NCBI GenBank assembly: GCA_937139335.1
Contig: CAKZPN010000025.1
Coordinates: forward strand, 1 to 40,250
Source: an uncultured Roseicyclus sp.
GTDB lineage: Bacteria; Pseudomonadota; Alphaproteobacteria; Rhodobacterales; Rhodobacteraceae
Reading direction: 5' to 3'
DNA length: 40,250 bases
A program made the translations under genes and the position numbers. This document shows positions 22,600-32,141 of the stretch, one piece after another; position 1 is the stretch's first letter; every line of letters begins with the position of its first letter. The notes under the pieces are model-generated. The model saw only the letters and a program-made list of their open reading frames with translations. It had not been told where the DNA came from and did no database searches.

Positions 22600-23379
22600 T
22601 CAGATCGTCGCGCTGGTCTGGCCACCGTCCAGCAGGATGTTCTGCCCGACGATGAAGCCCGCGTGCTGCGAACACAGGAAGGCGCATGTCGCGCCGAATT
22701 CCTCGATCGTGCCGTAGCGGCCCGAGGGGATGGCCTTGCTGCGGATCTTGCGGGCCTCTTCCAGCGACACGTCCTGCGCCTTGGCCACGCCCTTTTCGAG
22801 CGCGATGGCACGGTCCGTGTCATGCGACCCGGGCAACAGGTTGTTGATGCAGACACCCTTGCCCGCGACCTGCCGCGAGGTGCCGGCGACATAGCCGGTC
22901 AAGCCGGTGCGCGCCGCGTTCGAGAGGCCCAGCGCCGGGATCGGTGCCTTCACCGATTGCGAGGTGATGTTGACCACCCGGCCCCAGCCCTTGTCGATCA
23001 TGCCGGGCACCAGGGCCGTCATCAGCGCGATGGGCGTCAGCATGTTGGCGTCGAGCGCCTTGATGAAATCGTCGCGCGTCCAGTCCGACCAGACGCCGGG
23101 GGGCGGGCCACCCGCGTTGGTGACCAGAATGTCGACCTGGCCCGCCGCCTCCAGCACGCGGGCGCGACCCTCCTCGTCTGTGATGTCGGCGGCCACGGCC
23201 GTCACGCTCACGCCATAGGTGTCGCGGATTGCCTGCGCGGTCGTCTCCAGCGCCTCGGCGCCGCGCGCGTTCAGCACCAGGTCGACACCGGCCTCGGCCA
23301 GCGCCTCGGCGCATCCGCGGCCCAGGCCCTTGGACGAGGCGCAGACGAGCGCGCGTTTTCCCGAGATCCCGAGATCCAT
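22600..23379 (-). CDS. SDR-family protein with altered catalytic motif (BKR-like)
   Basis: A 259-residue Rossmann-fold protein of the short-chain dehydrogenase family. The nucleotide loop reads ASSKGLGRG (14-22) instead of the usual TGxxxGIG, the TNAGGPPPG motif is at 87-95, and the conserved Ser is at 140 (NITSQS). The catalytic YxxxK is replaced by Ser153-xxx-Arg157 (SNAAR). This matches the known BKR-like subgroup that departs from the canonical cofactor and catalytic motifs. Reductase activity is therefore uncertain. ATG at 23379 follows GAGGAGA. It is divergent from the Hint-domain gene and upstream of the ABC ATPase. Confidence 0.88.
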   Translation of the reverse strand: MDLGISGKRALVCASSKGLGRGCAEALAEAGVDLVLNARGAEALETTAQAIRDTYGVSVTAVAADITDEEGRARVLEAAGQVDILVTNAGGPPPGVWSDWTRDDFIKALDANMLTPIALMTALVPGMIDKGWGRVVNITSQSVKAPIPALGLSNAARTGLTGYVAGTSRQVAGKGVCINNLLPGSHDTDRAIALEKGVAKAQDVSLEEARKIRSKAIPSGRYGTIEEFGATCAFLCSQHAGFIVGQNILLDGGQTSATI

Positions 23380-23474
23380 GTCAGTGTCTCCTCTAGTTGT
23401 CCGACGTTCCGCCCGTCCTAGCAGCCCCGCGACCGGGCGGCCAGCCTTGACCCTGCCCGCGGCGGGGCATACCG

Positions 23475-24521
23475 ATGCACACGGCAACGCCCCAGACCAA
23501 TAAAATCATGCCCACCCTCGCGCCCCAGTTCCGCTTCGCAATCTATCCGGCCAGTGCCGTCCGCGCGCTGACCGGTGCGAATGAAGGCGATGCGATCGGG
23601 CTGGGCGACGCGGCGCTGCCGGGCGACACCTACCGTCTGGCGCGCGAGGCGCAGCCGCAACGGCTCACGATCTGCGACGGACCGGACGGCGGGCAGGTGG
23701 TGGCCGAAGGATCCGAAGTGGGCCGCCCCGGCGAGCCCCTGCGCATCGCTGATTGCCACAGCTTCATGGGCACCAAGGGCGAGATGATCGACGTGCTGGT
23801 GCTGGAACGCAGCGGCGAGGCCGGGGGCGCCGTGCTGCACCTGTTGCCCCTCGCGCCGCTCGAGCCCGGCATGGAATACGACCTGATCGGCTCCTCCACC
23901 GCGAATGCGCCCGAGCATTTTGCCGACATCGCCTCGGTCAGTTTCCTCGCCGGCACGCATCTGACGCTCGCGGGCGGTGAACAGCGCCGGGTCGAGGACC
24001 TGAAGGTGGGCGAGCTTGTCCTCACGCGCGACCACGGCCCGCGCCCGGTGCGCTGGATCGGCCAGCAGACCCGCCGCGCGGCGGGCGCCGCCGCCCCGAT
24101 CCGCATCGCGGCCGGCACGCTCAACACCGCGCGCGACCTGCGCCTCAGCCCGCAGCACCGCCTGTTCATCTGGCAGCGCCGCGACGAGCTCGGCACCGGC
24201 CGGTCCGAGGTGCTGGTGCGCGCCGATCTTCTGGTGAACGGCACCACCGTCACGCGCGAGCAGGGCGGCCATGTCGACACCTACCAGATCCTGTTCGACG
24301 GCCACGAGATCATCTTTGCCGAAGGCATCGCCGTCGAAAGCCTGCTCGTCACCTCCGAGATCCGCGCCCGCCTGCCCGAGGGGCTGACGCTCGACGACAG
24401 CCCCGACGGCCAGCGCGACGCCGCCGGTCTCGAGGTGGACGAGGGCGAGCTGGGCGACAGCGCCGACGCAGCCGCCCGGCTGACCCGCGCCAGCCGGGGG
24501 CAGGACGGCGACCAGACCTAG
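23475..24521 (+). CDS. Hint (hedgehog/intein) domain protein
   Basis: A 348-residue protein. Residues 15-145 form an N-terminal region with DTYRL and a GxVVAEG-type repeat unlike catalytic domains I know; residues 154-290 form a Hint_2 domain: SFLAGTHLTL at 156-165, VEDLKVGELVLTRDHGPRPVRWIG (173-196 in part), LRLSPQHRLFI (222-232) and FDGHEIIFAEGIAVESL at the end. Hint domains of this type are abundant in Rhodobacteraceae and often attach to secreted repeat proteins; their function is unclear. The position normally Cys at the domain start is Ser156. The acidic C-tail (305-348) is low complexity. Start 23475 or 23508 (MPTLAPQF) cannot be separated. Confidence 0.82.
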   Translation: MHTATPQTNKIMPTLAPQFRFAIYPASAVRALTGANEGDAIGLGDAALPGDTYRLAREAQPQRLTICDGPDGGQVVAEGSEVGRPGEPLRIADCHSFMGTKGEMIDVLVLERSGEAGGAVLHLLPLAPLEPGMEYDLIGSSTANAPEHFADIASVSFLAGTHLTLAGGEQRRVEDLKVGELVLTRDHGPRPVRWIGQQTRRAAGAAAPIRIAAGTLNTARDLRLSPQHRLFIWQRRDELGTGRSEVLVRADLLVNGTTVTREQGGHVDTYQILFDGHEIIFAEGIAVESLLVTSEIRARLPEGLTLDDSPDGQRDAAGLEVDEGELGDSADAAARLTRASRGQDGDQT

Positions 24522-24574
24522 CCGGCCTGTTTCAGAGACGCCGCATCCGCCGCCAGCCGTGCGCGCAGCGCCAT
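24518..24574 (-). CDS. possible 18-residue peptide ORF
   Basis: A short frame (MALRARLAADAASLKQAG) behind a purine-rich GAGGGGGGAAGACT that would be a very strong ribosome binding site six bases from the ATG. It ends overlapping the stop of the convergent Hint gene. Length is at the limit of what can be called a gene, and no homolog is recognised; it may be chance or the start of a degraded gene. Confidence 0.25.
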   Translation of the reverse strand: MALRARLAADAASLKQAG

Positions 24575-24734
24575 AGTCTTCCCCCCTCGCGGGTACTGCC
24601 GCAACGGACCGGATCCCCCAAGGTACCCGGTGTTTGCATCGGGAAACAGTCTCAGGGAAATCAGCCCGTGGGAAGCGCTTCCCTCAGCGCCGCCGCCGAT
24701 GCCCGGTCGCGCCGCCGAACGACAGAGCGGGCGA

Positions 24735-24762
24735 TTGCCCCTGCCCCCGCCCGCCGCTATAT
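24735..24762 (+). promoter_or_regulatory. probable prfC promoter, leaderless
   Basis: TTGCCC (24735-24740) and CTATAT (24757-24762) separated by 16 bases. Transcription would start at about 24769-24770, on the A of the prfC ATG. The absence of a Shine-Dalgarno sequence before that ATG agrees. Confidence 0.55.
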
Positions 24763-24769
24763 CGCGCCC

Positions 24770-26376
<1,607 letters not shown>

Positions 26377-26380
<4 letters not shown>

Positions 26381-27006
26381 CGCTGCAAAACCGCGTCCTG
26401 CCCACGGGCGAGATCGTGGCGGAGGCGGGCTATCGCGGCAGGTTCACCGGCAACCGGGGCATCCTGCACCGGCACAACCATACCCTCGGGACGACCCGCT
26501 GGACGCATCCGCACTGGGTCTGCTGCACCCTCACCCATCCCCGCGGGCATCACCACGGCCCGATGCCCGACCGCGGCTGGACCGCGCTGTTCTTTCTTGA
26601 CGAGGCGGTGGCGCTGGCCGCCGGGCACCGCCCCTGCGGCTATTGCCGGCGCGCGGCCTACCGGAACTGGGTCGCCGCCTGGGCGCTGGCACATGGCGCG
26701 ACCGACCGGGCGGAAATGGACAAGGCACTGCACGCCGCGCGGGTGACGCGCGACCGCGCGCAGGTCCGGCACGAGGCGCGGCTCGATGATCTGCCCGACG
26801 GCGCCTTCGTTCTTCTGGACGGCGGGGCGCACCTCGTGCTGGGCGACCGGCTCCTTCCGTTCACGCCGAAAGGCTATGGCCCGGCCCGGCCTCGGGGGGC
26901 TGGCACCGTCACCGTGCTGACGCCCGAGCCAAGCGTCGCCGTGCTGGCCGCGGGCTTCCGTCCGATGCTGCACCAGACCTCCGCGCAGCCCGACCGCGCG
27001 ATTTGA
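26377..27006 (+). CDS. conserved-looking His/Cys-rich protein, unknown function
   Basis: A 209-residue protein I cannot place in a named family. It starts at GTG 26377, with AAGGAG ten or so bases upstream and a GTGA overlap with the prfC stop, so it is translationally coupled to prfC. Residues 31-60 hold a dense histidine set (HRHNH at 31-35, THPHW at 43-47, GHHH at 57-60) with Cys49-Cys50; residues 83-91 read GHRPCGYCR, a C-x2-C pair resembling the FRPCKRCR element of Ada-type zinc sites. The pattern suggests a metal-binding site. The second half is plain, with LLPFTPKGYGP near 159-169. Its stop is inside the promoter of the DEAD-box gene. Function unknown; codon use is like its neighbours. 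Confidence 0.75.
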
Positions 27007-27030
27007 CGCGGCCCACGATTTACCCTATGT
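27003..27030 (+). promoter_or_regulatory. probable promoter of the DEAD-box helicase gene
   Basis: TTGACG (27003-27008) and CTATGT (27025-27030) separated by 16 bases, overlapping the stop of the upstream gene. The predicted start near 27037 leaves an approximately 104-base leader. Confidence 0.6.
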
Positions 27031-27079
27031 GCGACCCTAACCCCGCGATCCGCGCGTGGGCCCTGATCCGTGGGGCGCG

Positions 27080-27169
27080 ATGGTCTTTGATGCGCTCCAA
27101 CTCACCCATGCCGGGAATGTCCCGGCCAGACTGGACGCATATGACGAGCTTTTCCGACCTCAACCTTAA
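27080..27169 (+). other. upstream ORF overlapping the DEAD-box helicase start
   Basis: A 29-codon frame from ATG 27080 (GGGGCGCG just before it) to TAA 27167-27169, running across the helicase start at 27141 in another frame. The peptide begins MVFDALQLTHAGNVPARLDA. Within it lies a perfect hairpin GCCGGGA-ATG-TCCCGGC (27110-27126). Both may control helicase translation; this is inference. Confidence 0.35.
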
Positions 27170-28859
27170 TCCCAAGGTTCTGAAAGCCGTAGTCGAAGCC
27201 GGCTACGACACCCCCACGCCGATTCAGGCCGGCGCCATCCCCCATGCCCTCGAAGGCCGCGACGTTCTGGGGATCGCCCAGACCGGAACCGGCAAGACCG
27301 CATCCTTCACGCTGCCGCTGATCACGATCCTGGCCCGCGGCCGCGCCCGCGCGCGGATGCCGCGCAGCCTCGTGCTCTGCCCCACGCGCGAACTTGCCGC
27401 CCAGGTCGCCGAGAATTTCGACACCTATTCCAAGCATGTGAAGCTCACCAAGGCGCTGCTGATCGGCGGTGTCAGCTTCAAGGAACAGGACCAGCTGATC
27501 GACAAGGGCGTCGACGTCCTGATCGCGACGCCCGGCCGGCTGCTCGACCATTTCGAGCGCGGCAAGCTGATCCTTACCGACGTGAAGATCATGGTCGTGG
27601 ACGAAGCCGACCGGATGCTCGACATGGGCTTCATCCCCGATATCGAGCGCATCTTCGGCCTCGTGCCCTTCACCCGGCAGACGATGTTCTACTCGGCCAC
27701 CATGGCGCCCGAGATCGAGCGGATCACCAACGCCTTCCTGTCGAACCCGGCCCGGATCGAGGTCGCCCGCCAGGCCAGCGCGTCGGAAACGATCGAGCAG
27801 CGCCTTCTGGAGTTCCGCCCGACCCGCCGCGACCAGACCGCGACCGAGAAGCGCGAGATGCTGCGCGCGGCGATCGAGGCCGACGGCGCGGCCTGCAAGA
27901 ACGCGATCATCTTCTGCAACCGCAAGGTCGACGTGGATATCGTCGCCAAGTCGCTGAAGAAGCACGGGTTGAACGCAGAGCCGATCCATGGCGACCTCGA
28001 CCAGTCGCACCGCACCCGCACGCTCGACGGGTTCCGCGACGGATCGATCAAGTTCCTCGTGGCCTCCGACGTCGCCGCGCGCGGGCTCGACATCCCGAAC
28101 GTCAGCCACGTGATTAACTACGACGTGCCCAGCCATGCCGAGGATTACGTTCACCGCATCGGCCGTACCGGCCGCGCCGGGCGCACCGGCGTCGCGATCA
28201 CCATCGCGGTGCCCTCGGACGAGAAATACCTCGCCGCCATCGAGTCGCTGATCGAGACCACGATCCCGCGCGCGCCCCTGCCCTGGAGCCCCGAGGCCGG
28301 GACGACCGCGCGCGGACCGCGCCCGCCGCAGGCCGAGGACGAGGGCGAAGAGCGGACCGGCGCTCGGCGCTCGCGCTCGCGCCGCAGCCGCACCAGCAAG
28401 CCCGCGCCGACCGAGGCGCCGGCTGCCGAGGCCGCACCCGAGCCCGTGGCGGAAGTCGTGGAGCCGCAGGAGCGTGCGGAGCACGCGCCGCGTGAGCGGG
28501 AAGAGCGCAGCCCGAGGGATCATGACGACCGTGGCTCGCGCGACCGCAACAGCCGCGGACGCGGTGGCCGCGACGGCGGCGAGCGTGGCGGCCGCGTCGT
28601 CGGCATGGGCGAGCACCTGCCGGATTTCATCGCGATGAGCTTCGACGAGCGTCGCGGCGGCCCCGCGCGTGGCTTCGACCCCGAAGAACTCGAGGCCGAC
28701 GAGGCCGAAACGCCCGCCGCGGACACCGACGAGGCGCAGGCCGTGACGCCCGATGTCGTAGCCGAGGCCGAACCGGAAAAGCCCAAGCCCCGCCGCCGCG
28801 TGCGCAAGCCGCGCGCCGAAAGCGCGAAGGCGGAAAACGCCGACAGCGACGCGGTCTGA
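27141..28859 (+). CDS. rhlE: DEAD-box RNA helicase, RhlE-type
   Basis: A 572-residue ATP-dependent RNA helicase. All core motifs are intact: Q motif (SFSDLNLNPKVLKAV, YDTPTPIQ), AQTGTGKT (motif I), PTRELAAQ (Ia), TPGRLLDH (Ib), VDEADRML (II), SATM (III), IIFCNRK (IV), ASDVAARGLDIP (V) and HRIGRTGRAG (VI). After about residue 390 comes a long low-complexity tail, Arg/Glu-rich then acidic and finally Lys/Arg/Pro-rich, likely for RNA or degradosome contact. Family is RhlE-like; roles include ribosome assembly and RNA decay with RNase partners. ATG 27141 is fixed by the conserved MTSFSDLNL. It has its own promoter, a long structured leader and a terminator. Confidence 0.93.
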   Translation: MTSFSDLNLNPKVLKAVVEAGYDTPTPIQAGAIPHALEGRDVLGIAQTGTGKTASFTLPLITILARGRARARMPRSLVLCPTRELAAQVAENFDTYSKHVKLTKALLIGGVSFKEQDQLIDKGVDVLIATPGRLLDHFERGKLILTDVKIMVVDEADRMLDMGFIPDIERIFGLVPFTRQTMFYSATMAPEIERITNAFLSNPARIEVARQASASETIEQRLLEFRPTRRDQTATEKREMLRAAIEADGAACKNAIIFCNRKVDVDIVAKSLKKHGLNAEPIHGDLDQSHRTRTLDGFRDGSIKFLVASDVAARGLDIPNVSHVINYDVPSHAEDYVHRIGRTGRAGRTGVAITIAVPSDEKYLAAIESLIETTIPRAPLPWSPEAGTTARGPRPPQAEDEGEERTGARRSRSRRSRTSKPAPTEAPAAEAAPEPVAEVVEPQERAEHAPREREERSPRDHDDRGSRDRNSRGRGGRDGGERGGRVVGMGEHLPDFIAMSFDERRGGPARGFDPEELEADEAETPAADTDEAQAVTPDVVAEAEPEKPKPRRRVRKPRAESAKAENADSDAV

Positions 28860-28883
28860 GCTGACAAGATCTTGAAAGTCCAC

Positions 28884-28912
28884 AAAGACCCGGCCCCAGC
28901 GGCCGGGTCTTT
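28884..28912. terminator. bidirectional terminator between helicase and RNase J genes
   Basis: AAAGACCCGGCC (28884-28895) pairs perfectly with GGCCGGGTCTTT (28901-28912) across a five-base loop, with T-rich flanks on both strands. It separates the convergent helicase and rnj genes. Confidence 0.9.
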
Positions 28913-28921
28913 TCGTGTGCC

Positions 28922-30598
28922 TCAGGCCGCGATCAGCCGCGAGATCAGCACCGTCACCTCGGGCTTCTTGCCGATCTCGGTAACGCACACCTGCCGGATC
29001 ACACGGCGCACCGCCTCTTCCAGCTTGTCGTCGTCGTTCACCGTCTTGGCGTTGAAGCGCGGCATCGCCTCGGCGAGCTGGTCCTCGATCATCTCGGCAA
29101 GGTCTTCGCCGGCGTTCGTCACCTCGGGCAGCCCGCGCAACTGGACCCAGCTGTCTTCCAGCAGCAGGTCATCCTCGTCGACGATCAGCGCCACCGCCAC
29201 CAGCCCGTTCAGCGCCAGCTTCATCCGGTCGCGGATCACGCCATCAAGCGCACCGACGAAGGTGCTGCCGTCGAGGTAGGTTTTCGACACGTCGATGTAG
29301 TCCACGATGCCCGGCGCATTGCCGGACATCTCGACCATGGAGCCGTTGGCGGCAACAATCCCGGTCAGGCCCTTGCCCAGCGCGATCTGCGCATGCTCGC
29401 GCAGGTGGCGGTATTCGCCGTGGCAGGGGATCAGGATCTGCGGGCGCAGGATGTCGTGCATCACTTCGAGGTCGGGGCGGTTTGCGTGGCCTGAGACATG
29501 GTAGAACCCGTGGCTGTCGTCGATCACGTCGACACCCTTTTCGGCCAGCGCGTTCTTGATCCGGGCGACGCCCACCTCGTTGCCGGGGATGGTCTTGGAG
29601 GAGAACAGGAACATGTCCCCCTCCTTCATCTCGTGGCCAAGGTAGCTGTTGCGGCTGAGCGCGGCCGAGGCGGCGCGGCGCTCGCCCTGCGACCCGGTGA
29701 CGATCAGCATCAGGTTCTCGCGCGGCACATCCGTAGCGTCCTCGGGCGAAAGGGTGCTGGGGAAATCGGTCAGCACGCCGGATTCGACCCCCGCGCTCAC
29801 CATCCGCTTCATCGCCCGCCCCATCAGGCAGATCGAGCGGCCATTGGCGATGCCGGCGTCCGCCAGCGTCTTCAGCCGCGCTATGTTGGAGGCGAAGGTG
29901 GTCGCGACGACCATCCCCTTGGCCCCCGCGATCAGCTCGCCGATGGGCTCGGGCAACTGGCTCTCGGACCGGCCGGGGTGGCGCGAGAACACGTTGGTGG
30001 AATCACAGATGTAGGCCAGCACGCCATCCTTGCCGATCTCGCCCCACATCACCTCGTCGAAGGGTTCGCCCACCATCGGCTCGCGGTCGATCTTGAAATC
30101 ACCCGAGTGCACGACGCGGCCGGCGGGCGTGTCGATCACCAGCGCCGAGGCTTCGGGGATCGAGTGGCTGACCGGCGCGAATTGCACCGTGAAGGGGCCG
30201 GCCGTGACCGCCTCGGGCCAGACCGGGGCGACGCGAACCTGGCGGATGTCATGGCCCGCCTCTTCCATCTTGCGCATGGCGTGGATCGCGGTGAAGCGGC
30301 GGCAATGCACCGGCGCGCCCAGCCGCCCCCAGAGATGGCCGACCGCGCCGACATGGTCCTCGTGCGCGTGGGTGATGAAGATGGCGTCGATCCGGTCACG
30401 CCGTTCCTCGAGCCAGGCGATGTCGGGCAGGATCACGTCGACACCGGGCTGGCCGTCCATGTCGGGAAAGGACACGCCGATGTCGACGACGATCAGGCGT
30501 TCCTTGCCTGCGGGGCCGTAGCCGTAGACATAGCAATTCATCCCGATCTCCCCCGCGCCACCGAGGGGGAGGTAGATCAGCCGGTTCCGGTCGGTCAT
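28922..30598 (-). CDS. rnj: ribonuclease J
   Basis: A 558-residue metallo-beta-lactamase/beta-CASP nuclease with 5' exonuclease and endonuclease activity in RNA maturation and decay. THAHEDHVGA (76-85) carries the HxHxDH metal motif, PVSHSIPEA and VVHSGDFKID supply further ligands, and the beta-CASP part has TTFASNIARL, VTGSQGERRAA and VSGHANRPDL with PCHGEYRHL. The C-terminal dimerisation region is complete. The ATG at 30598 overlaps the coaX stop by four bases (ATGA), so the enzyme is the last gene of the nuo-birA-coaX-rnj unit. Alphaproteobacteria commonly have a single RNase J. Confidence 0.95.
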   Translation of the reverse strand: MTDRNRLIYLPLGGAGEIGMNCYVYGYGPAGKERLIVVDIGVSFPDMDGQPGVDVILPDIAWLEERRDRIDAIFITHAHEDHVGAVGHLWGRLGAPVHCRRFTAIHAMRKMEEAGHDIRQVRVAPVWPEAVTAGPFTVQFAPVSHSIPEASALVIDTPAGRVVHSGDFKIDREPMVGEPFDEVMWGEIGKDGVLAYICDSTNVFSRHPGRSESQLPEPIGELIAGAKGMVVATTFASNIARLKTLADAGIANGRSICLMGRAMKRMVSAGVESGVLTDFPSTLSPEDATDVPRENLMLIVTGSQGERRAASAALSRNSYLGHEMKEGDMFLFSSKTIPGNEVGVARIKNALAEKGVDVIDDSHGFYHVSGHANRPDLEVMHDILRPQILIPCHGEYRHLREHAQIALGKGLTGIVAANGSMVEMSGNAPGIVDYIDVSKTYLDGSTFVGALDGVIRDRMKLALNGLVAVALIVDEDDLLLEDSWVQLRGLPEVTNAGEDLAEMIEDQLAEAMPRFNAKTVNDDDKLEEAVRRVIRQVCVTEIGKKPEVTVLISRLIAA

Positions 30599-31374
30599 AT
30601 GACGCCTTGGTCCTTGTTGTATTGGTGGATGACCGTCAGGCCATGCATGGTCAGATCGTCTTCGATCCCGTCAAATAGCACATCGCCCTGCGAGAACAAC
30701 GATGCAAGACCCCCGGTGCCGATCACACGCATGGGTTGATCGTATTCGCCGAGGATGCGGTCGCAGACACCCCGCACAAGGCCGACATAGCCCCAGAACA
30801 CGCCCGATTGCATGCAGGCGACGGTGTTGGTGCCGATCACCCGCTGCGGCTTGGTCACGTCCACATGCGGCAGGGCGGCGGCGGCGCGGTGCAGCGCCTC
30901 GAGGCTCAGGTTCACGCCCGGCGCGATGACGCCGCCGACATAGGCGCCATCGTCCGCCACCACGTCGAAGGTCGTGGCAGTGCCGAAATCCACCACGATC
31001 AGGTTGCCGCCATGGCGGTCGTAGGCGCCTGCGGTGTTCACCAGCCGGTCGGGGCCGACCTGCGTGCCCTCGTCGACGCGCGGCGGGCTCGGCAGCCGGC
31101 ACTCGGGCTTGCCCACCACCATCGGACGGCAGCCGAAGTAGCGGTCGCAGAGCACGCGCAGGTTGAAGACCACGCGCGGCACGGTGGAGGACAGGATGCA
31201 TTCGGTGATCTCGATCGGCACCTTGTGATGCGCCATCAGGGTCGAGAACCAGACGTAGTACTGGTCGGCCGTGCGCTGGTGTTCGGTCGCGGTCCGCAGC
31301 GTGCAGAGAAAGCGCTCGCCGTTCCAGACGCTGAACACGGTGTTGGTGTTGCCGCAGTCGATGCACAGAAGCAT
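30595..31374 (-). CDS. coaX: type III pantothenate kinase
   Basis: A 259-residue kinase for the first step of coenzyme A synthesis. It has the actin-like ATPase fold with MLLCIDCGNTNTVFSV (phosphate-binding Asp6), GPDRLVNTAGA, and VDFGTATTFDVV (catalytic Asp), all diagnostic for CoaX and not for CoaA. The start at 31374 is preceded by GGGAGA, and upstream frame is a birA shadow. It sits between birA (14 bases upstream) and rnj (4-base overlap). Confidence 0.95.
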   Translation of the reverse strand: MLLCIDCGNTNTVFSVWNGERFLCTLRTATEHQRTADQYYVWFSTLMAHHKVPIEITECILSSTVPRVVFNLRVLCDRYFGCRPMVVGKPECRLPSPPRVDEGTQVGPDRLVNTAGAYDRHGGNLIVVDFGTATTFDVVADDGAYVGGVIAPGVNLSLEALHRAAAALPHVDVTKPQRVIGTNTVACMQSGVFWGYVGLVRGVCDRILGEYDQPMRVIGTGGLASLFSQGDVLFDGIEDDLTMHGLTVIHQYNKDQGVI

Positions 31375-31388
31375 GGGGGTCTCCCGTC

Positions 31389-32138
31389 TCAGAAGAAGAT
31401 GTCGGCCGCGGCGATCCGCTGGGGGCCCTTGGCCGTTTGCAGCACAAGATGCCCGTCCATGTCCACGTCGGTGAAGGTGCCGGTGATCTCGTCGCGCGTG
31501 GTGCGGGCCGTGATGGTCTGGCCGAGGCGGGTGGCGCCCTGCAGCCAGGCAGTGCGGATCGGCGCGAATCCGTAGGTGGTGAACTGCGTCTCCCACCGGT
31601 CATAGGCGGCGGCGAGTTGGTCGAGAAACTCCTCCGGGCCCACGGTCAGCCCAGTCTCGCCGGCAAGGCTGACGGGCGGCACGGCGCCCGGCTCAAGCTC
31701 GGAAACCGGCGGGGCGGCGGCAAGGTTCACGCCGATCCCGATCACCAGCGTATCTACCCGCGGCCCCTGCCCGATGCTTTCGAGCAGGATGCCCGCGATC
31801 TTGCCGCCGTTCAGCAGCACGTCGTTGGGCCATTTCAGCCCCAGCGCCTCGGGCCGTCCGGTGACGGCGGCCAGCGCGTCGCGCAGCGCCAGCGCCGCCA
31901 CGAAGGAGCGGAGCGCGACCTTCCCCGGCGACCCCTCGGGGCGCAGCACCAGCGAGGCGGCGAAATTTCCCGGCGGGCTGCGCCAGGGCCGCCCGCGTCG
32001 ACCGCGCGCCGCCGTCTGTTCCAGCGCGCAGATCCAGGTAGGGGCGGCCAGCGCGGCGGCGCTCCGCGCGGCCTCGGCCATGGTGCTGTCGGTGGTGGGC
32101 AGAACGACCCGGCCCACGCCTGCGGGCCAGTCGGTCAT
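31389..32138 (-). CDS. birA: biotin--[acetyl-CoA-carboxylase] ligase
   Basis: A 249-residue biotin protein ligase that adenylates biotin and transfers it to the carboxyl carrier protein. The GRGRRGRPW loop (about 44-52), KWPNDVLLNGGKIAGILLE (about 101-119), and GIGVNL are typical. The N-terminal DNA-binding HTH of enteric BirA is absent, so this is a monofunctional enzyme without repressor activity. It begins three bases after the nuoN stop and precedes coaX, the order conserved in this bacterial family. Confidence 0.94.
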   Translation of the reverse strand: MTDWPAGVGRVVLPTTDSTMAEAARSAAALAAPTWICALEQTAARGRRGRPWRSPPGNFAASLVLRPEGSPGKVALRSFVAALALRDALAAVTGRPEALGLKWPNDVLLNGGKIAGILLESIGQGPRVDTLVIGIGVNLAAAPPVSELEPGAVPPVSLAGETGLTVGPEEFLDQLAAAYDRWETQFTTYGFAPIRTAWLQGATRLGQTITARTTRDEITGTFTDVDMDGHLVLQTAKGPQRIAAADIFF

Positions 32139-32141
32139 CGC

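Noticed and set aside
22518..22892. Upstream extension of the ABC ATPase frame over the SDR gene.
   Set aside because: The extension is Arg/Ser-rich shadow sequence; homology begins at 22517.
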